From assembly GCA_964473735.1 (NCBI GenBank), contig CAYYQD010000005.1:1-57812 (forward strand): a DNA stretch of 57,812 nucleotides, read 5' to 3'. The notes under the pieces were generated by a model. The model was not told the origin of the DNA, ran no database searches, and saw nothing but the letters and a program-made list of their open reading frames with translations. How positions within the stretch are numbered: the first letter of the stretch is position 1; every line of letters begins with the position of its first letter. This stretch comes from JAADCS01 sp964473735 (GTDB taxonomy: Bacteria; Hydrothermota; Hydrothermia; LBFQ01). The position numbers and the translations under genes are program-made. Below are positions 48,618 through 55,608 of the stretch, one piece after another.

Positions 48618-50174
48618 CTATCCCCCTAAAGTGCTCTTGGCTATTTCCGGATCCCCCACCCCCATCATCCTGCCCAGCTCCCTCCATCTCTCTTCCCCTC
48701 TCACCTCTCTGACCGTAGCCGTGGAGGGGTCGGCTCTCTCCACAACGAAGTGCCTGTGAGCGTGTAGAGCCGTGAAGGCCTGGTGGGTTATGGCCATTAT
48801 CTGGGTTCCCTCCGACAATCTACGGAGTAGCCTTCCCACCCTGTCGGCGACGGAGGGGCTAACGCCCGTATCCACCTCGTCAAGTACGAGGGTCCTGTAC
48901 CGGGAGCTCCCGGTTGAAAAGAGGACTAAGGCCGTCCTTGACAGCTCCCCACCGGACAGGTCCGATACCCTGTGGGGTGCCACGCCCGGGACGGTTGAGA
49001 TCAGAAGCCGGGCTACCGTCCTTCCCCTCTCGTAGTACCGGGTACTTTCAAGGGAGACTTCAACCTCTACGTGCTCAAAACCGAGGGCTCTGAGACTATC
49101 CTCAACGTACTTCGCGAAACGCTCCGTTGTACTCACGCGTGTGGCGTCTATACCATCGCATAACCTCCCCAGTTCCTCTTCAAGCCTTTCTATCTCCACA
49201 CGCATCCTCTCAACCTCCTCTTCCAGCTTTCGGAGGTTGGATAGGTCCCTCTCCAGACTCCCGGCGATGCGGAGAAGACCCGCGAAGTCCGTGCGAAACC
49301 GGGCCTTAAGTCGGCCGATCTCGTAGAGACGGGCGTTTATCCTGTTGAACTCCTCCTCAACCTCCTCCTCCGTACCGTCAGGAATGCTGAAGGCCATATC
49401 CGACAGTATATCCAGCATCGTCTCCAGATCTCTCCTGAACCGTTCCGGTGCGTCCCTCAAAAGCGACGTGAGACTCTCCCTTACGATAGGATAGGTCTCC
49501 ATGAAGCGCGCACCCCACTCCCTCGTCCTTACCCTCTCCTCAAGCTCCTCTCTACGACGTATTAGATCCTCCTCTTCTCCCTCCCGGAGGTTCAGCCTCC
49601 TTATCTCGTTGAGTTGAAACCGTAGGTAGTCCTCCCTCTCCTTGAGGTCGGATAGCTCTCTCTCCAGCTTCCTCAGCCTGCGCAGTTTGGCCACGTACTC
49701 GGCGTAGACCTCGGCGTAAGCCGCGATGTCTATACCTCCAAAGCGGTCAAGGACCTCGGTCTGGAACGTGGGGTCATCCACGGTGGTGTGTGAGAACTGG
49801 GAGCCGACGAAGATTTTACCGTCCAGAAGTCTCCTGACCACACCAGCGGAGACCTGCATGTCGTTGATAAGGATACGGGATCGGCGGTTTGATGGGTTGA
49901 GTGTTCGTCTTATGACCACCTCCCCGTCGTAGGGGATACCTAAGTCCGAGAGCACCCGCTCCATCTCGGAGTCCCCCTCCACCACCATCTCCATGTGGGC
50001 CCGCTCCGGAACGGAGTCCCAATCCACCCTACCTCCTGCAAGGAGGGAGAGTACGTCCGCTATCAGGGACTTTCCCGCCCCCGTTTCTCCGGATATGACG
50101 TTGAAACCTTCGCCGAACTCTAACCTAACGTCTTTGAATATCAGGTAGTTCTTAACCGTAAGCCTCCTTATCAA
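48618..50174 (-). CDS. recN: DNA repair ATPase RecN
   Basis: A 518-residue SMC-like protein for double-strand break repair: Walker A GETGAGKS at 29-36, ISGETGAGKSLIAD, a central coiled coil (about 160-360), then DLSGGELSRTALVLF (signature) and LVLDEVDTGVSP (Walker B). Slightly shorter than E. coli RecN. TTG start after TAGAAT (50184-50189, minus). Confidence 0.94.
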   Translation of the reverse strand: MIRRLTVKNYLIFKDVRLEFGEGFNVISGETGAGKSLIADVLSLLAGGRVDWDSVPERAHMEMVVEGDSEMERVLSDLGIPYDGEVVIRRTLNPSNRRSRILINDMQVSAGVVRRLLDGKIFVGSQFSHTTVDDPTFQTEVLDRFGGIDIAAYAEVYAEYVAKLRRLRKLERELSDLKEREDYLRFQLNEIRRLNLREGEEEDLIRRREELEERVRTREWGARFMETYPIVRESLTSLLRDAPERFRRDLETMLDILSDMAFSIPDGTEEEVEEEFNRINARLYEIGRLKARFRTDFAGLLRIAGSLERDLSNLRKLEEEVERMRVEIERLEEELGRLCDGIDATRVSTTERFAKYVEDSLRALGFEHVEVEVSLESTRYYERGRTVARLLISTVPGVAPHRVSDLSGGELSRTALVLFSTGSSRYRTLVLDEVDTGVSPSVADRVGRLLRRLSEGTQIMAITHQAFTALHAHRHFVVERADPSTATVREVRGEERWRELGRMMGVGDPEIAKSTLGG

Positions 50175-50183
50175 ACCGGTGCA

Positions 50184-50245
50184 ATTCTAAAGGTGAATGG
50201 GAATCGCCGAACAGGTGGGAGGGAAAGTGGGTACCTCCGTATAAT
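50184..50245. promoter_or_regulatory. divergent leaderless promoters recN / 50255 gene
   Basis: TAGAAT on the minus strand (50184-50189), 9 nt before the recN TTG, and TATAAT on the plus strand (50240-50245), 9 nt before ATG 50255. No LexA-like palindrome recognised next to recN. Confidence 0.6.
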
Positions 50246-50254
50246 ACACCCTTC

Positions 50255-50644
50255 ATGCTTCCTCTTTTCCTGTTAAGCGTATCGTCGGCAGATACCGCCT
50301 ACTGGCACGCTCTCGCCCGTAGGGTTGCGAAGAAGATTTACAAGGAGAGCCGTGGGGACTACTACGACGTTAAGCTGTACAGGGACTCTACGGGAACTTA
50401 TCTTATGTACCACAGCCGATGGTACGTCGTCATGCCCTCCGGTTATAAGGTGTGGTACAGGACCCCCGTGGCCTTAAAGCTTCCGGACGGCACTCCGGAT
50501 TACTTTGAAGATATGGTCATAGAGGAGCTGGATCGTCAGAGTAGCTGGAAGGCCCGTGTCGGTGAGGTTGTGGCCTCTGCGAGCGGGTGCGGTATAGCCG
50601 TGGTCGGTGCTTTAATTGCTGTTATGATGTCCCTCCAGAGATGA
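50255..50644 (+). CDS. small envelope protein with C-terminal anchor
   Basis: A 129-residue protein with a short hydrophobic N terminus (MLPLFLLSVSSA), a Tyr-rich, basic ectodomain and a C-terminal hydrophobic helix (about 107-126). No family recognised. Layout resembles the protein at 44925-45383, and both stand just upstream of a GT-B glycosyltransferase gene, but I see no sequence similarity between them. Confidence 0.55.
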   Translation: MLPLFLLSVSSADTAYWHALARRVAKKIYKESRGDYYDVKLYRDSTGTYLMYHSRWYVVMPSGYKVWYRTPVALKLPDGTPDYFEDMVIEELDRQSSWKARVGEVVASASGCGIAVVGALIAVMMSLQR

Positions 50645-51660
50645 GGTACAGTCTCTTAGTGGTGACTCCCTGGGTTGAGGACTGGAGGGGGAACGTTAGA
50701 CGGTTTCCGGAGGTAAGGTTCCTGAAGAGGAAGTTAGATAGCCTGTTTGATTACGACGTGATAGCTCCTAAGGACGAACCTCCAAAGGATAGGTACGATG
50801 TGGTCTTCGTGCAGTCCGAGAGGGCTTACGGTAGGGGGAGGGCCCTGTACCGTAAAACTAAGGCCCGTAAGCTGGTGGTGGCCATATACGGTGTGTTTGA
50901 GTACTTCCCGATAAGGAGGGTCTTCGGGCCCCTTCACCGGTGGAGATACAGGGCGGTAGATAGGGCCTTTAAGGGTGGGGCGGACCTCTACCTCATAACG
51001 GACGACGGCTCAAGGGGGGAGATCGTGGCCCAGAAGTACGGCAGACCTTACCTCCTCCTTCCCGTTCCCAGACCGCCCTGGGATAGGACTGACAGAATAG
51101 AGGCCCGTAAGCGTCTCGGCTTACCCATCAACGGACCGATAGGGGGGTTCGCCGGGGCCCTGAACAAGCTCAAGGGTGCCCACCTCCTTCCGGAGATCTT
51201 CCGGCTATCACGGGGTACGTACCGTCTCGCCCTTATCGGGGATGGTCCTCTCCTCCCTGAGGTCCGAAAGCTCGCCGGGGAGTTTCCCGGTAAGGTGCAT
51301 ATACTTGCTCCCCTTCCTTACGAGGATATGAATCTGTTCTACTCTGCTGTGGATTTCGTCCTGGCCCCCTACCTCTACGGCAACAAGACGGCCGTTGTGG
51401 TTGAGTCCCTCTCCTTGGGTGTGCCGGTAGTGGCCTTTGAGGCCCACTCAACGTCCGAGATAATACGGACGGGATGGAACGGCTTCGTGGCCTCAAACTA
51501 CGACGTTAAGGAGCTGGCGCACTACGCCGTCAGGCTGGCTACGGACCCGATACTCCGGGAGTCAATGTCCGAGGCTGCGAGGGTGTCGTCCGAAGGTTTC
51601 CCCACGTGGGATCACAGAGCATCCGTTATAGTTCAGGCCTTAGTTCCCTTCGCTCCTTAG
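50641..51660 (+). CDS. GT-B glycosyltransferase (GT4-like)
   Basis: A 339-residue GT-B enzyme; donor domain with LALIGDGPLLPEVR, HILAPLPYEDMNLFYSAVDFVLAP and VVESLSLGVPVVAF, the GT4 signature (E-x7-E). The frame is open from 50587, but ATG 50641 overlaps the preceding stop (ATGA) and starts at MRYSLLVVTPW. Sugar unknown. Its TAG stop is the start of the next -10 box. Confidence 0.87.
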   Translation: MRYSLLVVTPWVEDWRGNVRRFPEVRFLKRKLDSLFDYDVIAPKDEPPKDRYDVVFVQSERAYGRGRALYRKTKARKLVVAIYGVFEYFPIRRVFGPLHRWRYRAVDRAFKGGADLYLITDDGSRGEIVAQKYGRPYLLLPVPRPPWDRTDRIEARKRLGLPINGPIGGFAGALNKLKGAHLLPEIFRLSRGTYRLALIGDGPLLPEVRKLAGEFPGKVHILAPLPYEDMNLFYSAVDFVLAPYLYGNKTAVVVESLSLGVPVVAFEAHSTSEIIRTGWNGFVASNYDVKELAHYAVRLATDPILRESMSEAARVSSEGFPTWDHRASVIVQALVPFAP

Positions 51661-51663
51661 AAT
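51658..51663 (+). promoter_or_regulatory. -10 box TAGAAT of the thioesterase gene, sharing a stop
   Basis: TAGAAT 7 nt before ATG 51671; the TAG is the stop of the glycosyltransferase. The gap between the two genes is only ten bases. Confidence 0.55.
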
Positions 51664-51670
51664 AACCTCC

Positions 51671-52078
51671 ATGGTTAGGGCCCGCCTTCCTGTGATGTAC
51701 AGGGACCTGGACACCTTAGGACACGTGAATAACGCCGTTTACCTGTCCTACATAGAGCACGCCCGGGTCCTGATGTTCAACGAGTATTTCCGTAAGTACC
51801 GGAACTTCCACTTCGTGATAGCACGCGCAGAGATAGATTACCTTCGCCCCCTCTTCCTCCTGGACGAGGTTGAGGTCGTAGCGTGGGTCTCCTCCATAGG
51901 CAGGACCAGCTTCACGATAGAGTACGAGGTGTATAACGGTAGGGGGGAGCTGTGCGCTCGGGCCAGGACCGTTCAGGTGGCCTACGACCCCGAAAAGCGT
52001 GCAAAGAGGGAGATAGATCCGGTGTTCTTGGACTACCTCAAGAGGCACCTGAGGTCACCGAAGGACCACGACGGCTAA
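51671..52078 (+). CDS. hotdog-fold acyl-CoA thioesterase (YbgC-like)
   Basis: A 135-residue 4-hydroxybenzoyl-CoA-thioesterase-type protein: YRDLDTLGHVNNAVYLSYIEHAR at the N terminus with catalytic Asp14, then beta strands such as EVEVVAWVSSIGRTSFTIEYEV. It cleaves short or medium acyl-CoA; the physiological substrate is unknown. Overlaps the convergent prenyltransferase gene by 24 bases. Confidence 0.9.
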   Translation: MVRARLPVMYRDLDTLGHVNNAVYLSYIEHARVLMFNEYFRKYRNFHFVIARAEIDYLRPLFLLDEVEVVAWVSSIGRTSFTIEYEVYNGRGELCARARTVQVAYDPEKRAKREIDPVFLDYLKRHLRSPKDHDG

Positions 52079-52903
52079 AACGAGGGCGTAAGATAAGGCG
52101 CTAAGCAGTATGAGAGGATCGCTTAAGAGGTCGTCAGAAGGTTCTCCCCTGTTCAGGTTGTGGGTTATGTGGTAGTACCGGAAGAGGCCAAAGACGACGA
52201 TGGGGACGGTAAATACCATACCTCTGCGGGACACCTCCAAAGTGTATAGGGTATATACCACCAGAGTCAGAGTAGCGGAGATGTTCATGAGCTGATCAAG
52301 GTAATAGACCGAATAGTGGCGTAGGACCCTCCGATGGTTTTTCCCATCCTCGCCGAGGAGTAAGAGCTCGTACCTACGCTTCCCTATGGCTAAGAAGAGA
52401 GCGAGGAAGAAGATAGTGAGAAACAGGTAGGTGGATACGGGCACGTCTATGGCCACCGCCCCGGCATACACACGTAAAACGAATCCCAGAGCGATGGAGA
52501 ATATGTCAAAGAGCTGGTAGTTCTTCAGGTACAGGGTGTAGAGGAGGTTGTTTAGGGCGTAGGCCCCCAAAACCAGCAGGAAGGTCCATCCTAAGAAGTA
52601 TCCGGATGTCAGGGACAGAATAAGGAGGAAGGCGCCGATTAGAATCGCAGAGGGGACGGATACTTCCCCGGAGGGTAAGGGACGCTTGCGCTTTACCGGA
52701 TGGAGCCTGTCCCTCTCAAGGTCCTTGAGGTCGTTAAAAACGTATACGGCCGAAGAGAGAAGGGAGAAGGATAAAAAGGCCATGAAAACCGTTGGGACGT
52801 TCCGCACCATCCAATCCACCGAAGGGGCAGCGAAGAACAGAGGAACGAAGAGCAACAGGTTCTTAACCCACTGGTGGGGACGGAGGAGGCGTAAGTGTGC
52901 CAC
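52055..52903 (-). CDS. UbiA-type prenyltransferase, DPPR-synthase-like
   Basis: A 282-residue integral membrane enzyme with about nine helices. RPHQWVKNLLLFVP and the metal motif NDLKDLERDRLHPVKRKRPLPSG match decaprenyl-phosphate phosphoribosyltransferase (UbiA of mycobacterial arabinogalactan synthesis) better than quinone UbiA; the second Asp motif is less clear. It would attach a phosphoribose to a polyprenyl phosphate. GTG start after TAAACT (52911-52916, minus), whose TAA is the stop of the transketolase gene. Confidence 0.8.
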   Translation of the reverse strand: MAHLRLLRPHQWVKNLLLFVPLFFAAPSVDWMVRNVPTVFMAFLSFSLLSSAVYVFNDLKDLERDRLHPVKRKRPLPSGEVSVPSAILIGAFLLILSLTSGYFLGWTFLLVLGAYALNNLLYTLYLKNYQLFDIFSIALGFVLRVYAGAVAIDVPVSTYLFLTIFFLALFLAIGKRRYELLLLGEDGKNHRRVLRHYSVYYLDQLMNISATLTLVVYTLYTLEVSRRGMVFTVPIVVFGLFRYYHITHNLNRGEPSDDLLSDPLILLSALSYALVLAVVVLR

Positions 52904-52913
52904 AGGTGGAAGT

Positions 52914-53744
52914 TTAAGGACGTACTCCGAGCTCCTCCATCGCCCTGCGGTACAGGTCCTCGGTCAGTACTTTACTGTGCCACTCGTAGCGGTTCTCCAT
53001 GAAGGAGACCCCTTTACCCTTTACGGTCTTCGCCACTATCAGCTGGGGCTTGCCCTTCACCCCCTTCGCCCACGTGAAGGCTTTGTATAGCTGGGTAAAA
53101 TCGTGTCCGTTTTCAACCACGTAAGTTTCCCACTTGAAGGCCCTGAACTTCTCCTCTATGGGGGTGGGATCGTTTATCCTGTGGACGTCCCCCTCTATCT
53201 GGAGTCCGTTGTAGTCAAGGATAAAGGTCAGGTTGTCTAACCCCTTGTTCCCTGCCGTCTCCACGGCCTCCCACGTCTGCCCCTCCTGCAGCTCGGCGTC
53301 GCTTATTAGGGCGTAGGTCCTCGCCCCCTTACCCCACATCTTCAGCCCTAAGGCCATACCGACGGCCACGGACGTACCCTGGGACAGGGAGCCGGTTGAA
53401 GTCTCGGCGAAAGGGGTCTTCCTCCGGGATGGATGCCCCTGTAGAACTCCGTCTAACCTACGGAACTTCCAGAGCTCCTCCCTGTCTATCCACCCCAACA
53501 GGGACCATATTGAGTACAGGGTGGCGCAGGCGTGCCCTTTGGACAGGACGAACCTGTCCCTGTCCTCGTAGAAAGGATCCTCTCTCCGTACGTTCATAAC
53601 CTTGAAGAAGAGGATGAGACCTATCTCCACCCACGATAGTGCCCCTCCCTGATGTCCGGACTGGGCCCGGTAGGTCATCTCTATCACGTCGCGTCTAACC
53701 TGAAGGGCCATCTCCTTGAGCTCTCGGATCTCTTCCGGTGTCAT
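52914..53744 (-). CDS. transketolase, N-terminal subunit
   Basis: A 276-residue ThDP-binding half of a split transketolase (as in archaea and many thermophiles): SGHQGGALSW, LSKGHACATLY, TGSLSQG and the ThDP motif SDAELQEG ending near DYNG. The C-terminal half is not adjacent, so its gene must be elsewhere. Start ATG 6 nt after TAGAAT (53751-53756, minus). Confidence 0.93.
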   Translation of the reverse strand: MTPEEIRELKEMALQVRRDVIEMTYRAQSGHQGGALSWVEIGLILFFKVMNVRREDPFYEDRDRFVLSKGHACATLYSIWSLLGWIDREELWKFRRLDGVLQGHPSRRKTPFAETSTGSLSQGTSVAVGMALGLKMWGKGARTYALISDAELQEGQTWEAVETAGNKGLDNLTFILDYNGLQIEGDVHRINDPTPIEEKFRAFKWETYVVENGHDFTQLYKAFTWAKGVKGKPQLIVAKTVKGKGVSFMENRYEWHSKVLTEDLYRRAMEELGVRP

Positions 53745-53750
53745 CCGTCT

Positions 53751-53795
53751 ATTCTAAAGAGGGTCGTTGCTGGGCTTACGAATCGGATTTATAAT
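53751..53795. promoter_or_regulatory. divergent promoters transketolase / roadblock operon
   Basis: TAGAAT on the minus strand (53751-53756), 6 nt before the transketolase ATG, and on the plus strand TTGCTG (53767-53772), 17-base spacer, TATAAT (53790-53795), 8 nt before the roadblock ATG. Confidence 0.65.
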
Positions 53796-53803
53796 ATGTT
53801 CTT

Positions 53804-54214
53804 ATGCTTTACGGTACTACGGTTGAAAGCTACCTTCAGTCTCATATCAACCGTTTGATGCGTGAGATTGAGGATGCCGAAGCCGTTCTTTTCGCTACGG
53901 AGGAGGGTCTTCCCGTGGCCTTTGAGGCGCGGTTTAACCCGGACATCGTGGAGAGAATAGCCGCCCTATCCGCCATGCTCTTCTCCGTCTCCCGCAGGGC
54001 CTCCGACATAGCCAAGATGGGGGACATGGACTATATGGAGGTGTCCCTTGACATGGGTAAGATATTCCTGTACCGTATAAACGGTGAGATCTTCCTGACG
54101 GTACTCACCTCTCCGGAGACCAACGTCGGGTTGGTGCGCCTGTTGGCCAGAGAGGTGGCGGATAAGACTCGCCAGTACATGGATAACCTCAAGGTAGAAG
54201 GAGGGGAAGGATGA
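53804..54214 (+). CDS. roadblock/LC7-domain protein
   Basis: A 136-residue protein with the roadblock fold: an amphipathic N-terminal helix, DAEAVLFATEEGLPVAFEA, the long helix ERIAALSAMLFSVSRRASDIA, and beta strands EVSLDMGKIFLYRI and FLTVLTSPETNVGLVRL. Bacterial members such as MglB regulate small Ras-like GTPases; no MglA-type GTPase is in the window. Overlaps the next gene by four bases. Confidence 0.85.
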   Translation: MLYGTTVESYLQSHINRLMREIEDAEAVLFATEEGLPVAFEARFNPDIVERIAALSAMLFSVSRRASDIAKMGDMDYMEVSLDMGKIFLYRINGEIFLTVLTSPETNVGLVRLLAREVADKTRQYMDNLKVEGGEG

Positions 54215-54723
54215 CTTACGAGAAAACGCTGCGGTCGTACAGGGGGATACTCGGTGCCCTTGAGAGGCCCGACGACCTCAAAAACCACGGTGAGGAGATA
54301 CTGAAGTGGAAGGGGGAGGTGGTAGAGGCTACGCTCTCGCGCCTGAACCTTACGGAGAGTACCCGCGGGTACGTTAAGACCCTCTTGGAAAGGTTCTACG
54401 ACGCCCTCATATCGGATGAGGTGGAGGAGTTCTGGAGGGAAAGGTACAGCGGTGACTCCGAAGATGCTCTTTACGATATTTCCCTTGACGTTCGGATATT
54501 CGTGATCTCCGAGCTCTTAGCCTTCCTGTCGGAGAGGATCGTAAGGACCTTTGACAGAGATACGGCGGCCCGCCTGATACCCTACCTTATAAGGTCCGCC
54601 GTTAGCGCTATAGCCTTCACGGAGTCCGCCTACAGGGATTCGGAGTACGAATTTCTGGGGATACCGTCAGGCCTGATGGATCGCATCCGCAAACTTGGGG
54701 CCGGAAAAGGACAGGAGGGATAG
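54211..54723 (+). CDS. helical protein of unknown function
   Basis: A 170-residue protein that looks almost entirely helical, without signal peptide or membrane segment. I recognise no family; the single helical bundle could be compared with globin-like sensors, but nothing supports haem binding. It is translationally coupled to the roadblock gene, so the two products may act together. Its last 57 bases overlap the convergent WecA-like gene. Confidence 0.65.
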   Translation: MTYEKTLRSYRGILGALERPDDLKNHGEEILKWKGEVVEATLSRLNLTESTRGYVKTLLERFYDALISDEVEEFWRERYSGDSEDALYDISLDVRIFVISELLAFLSERIVRTFDRDTAARLIPYLIRSAVSAIAFTESAYRDSEYEFLGIPSGLMDRIRKLGAGKGQEG

Positions 54724-55605
54724 GAAGACCCACCACAGGACACCCACTATCAGGAAGGGCCAACCGTAGGTTAAGTATAGGTGGGCTATTCCGACGGATA
54801 CGAGATTTACCAGGGTGATGGCCGCCAGACCCCAACGGTCCCCAAAGCGGGAGTAGAGGACGTGGTGGATGTGCTCCCTGTCGGCCCGGAAGATACTCTG
54901 CCTGCGTTTCAGCCTCCTAACTATGGTCGTCAAGGTGTCAACGAGAGGGAAGCTAAGGGCTAAGAGCTTGGCCTCAAGAGGAACGTGGGGGAGCGTTAAG
55001 AAGGCGGTCGTAATGAGCAGGCCGAGGGTATAGGATCCCGTATCCCCCATTATAAGTCTGGCCGGTGGGCTGTTCCAGGTTAGCAGGCCGACGCTTACGG
55101 CGCCTACGTGGAGGTAGAGCTTCTCGCCGGTCAGTACGTACAGGTAGGTGAGTAGAACCGTTGCGGTCATCAGGAGGACACCGTCCTTGCCGTCAATGAC
55201 GTTAAAGGCGTTGATGAATCCCACGAAGAAGAGGATCCACAGTACCTCCGTGAGGATGGGGACGTACATTTCGTATCCCAGTATCCTTATGGGGAGTACC
55301 CACCCCAGACCCCATAGGATGGCGAGAGCGGACACCGACGTGAGGGCGGCCTTCACGTACCCGGACAGTCCCCTGTAATCGTCCCAGAGGCCCATAACCC
55401 CGATAAGGATCACCGTGAGGGTTAGAACGATCCCTAACCTACCCGGCTCCCCAAGGAGGTACCAGAGGATGACGGGCAGGATGACAACGCCCCCTCCCCT
55501 TATCTTGTGTGGGTCACGCCTGTCCCTGAACAATCCCAGACCTTCCGCCACCTTCCAATACACGTACCCACCGAATATCCCGAAGGCGACGTACAGAAAG
55601 AGCAT
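54667..55605 (-). CDS. WecA/TagO-like sugar-phosphate transferase
   Basis: A 312-residue polyprenyl-phosphate sugar-1-phosphate transferase with about ten membrane helices: GLWDDYRG, NAFNVIDGKDGV (the NxxNxxDGxDG catalytic loop), MGDTGSYTLG and REHIHH. It loads a HexNAc-phosphate on the undecaprenyl carrier to begin a surface glycan. Gene starts three bases after glyS ends; possibly one message. Confidence 0.88.
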   Translation of the reverse strand: MLFLYVAFGIFGGYVYWKVAEGLGLFRDRRDPHKIRGGGVVILPVILWYLLGEPGRLGIVLTLTVILIGVMGLWDDYRGLSGYVKAALTSVSALAILWGLGWVLPIRILGYEMYVPILTEVLWILFFVGFINAFNVIDGKDGVLLMTATVLLTYLYVLTGEKLYLHVGAVSVGLLTWNSPPARLIMGDTGSYTLGLLITTAFLTLPHVPLEAKLLALSFPLVDTLTTIVRRLKRRQSIFRADREHIHHVLYSRFGDRWGLAAITLVNLVSVGIAHLYLTYGWPFLIVGVLWWVFLSLLSFSGPKFADAIHQA

Positions 55606-55608
55606 GGC

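Noticed and set aside
48565..48687. 41-codon extension of the EF-G-like protein
   Set aside because: Gly-rich translation without EF-G similarity, overlapping the end of recN; TAGAAT before ATG 48564 fixes the start.
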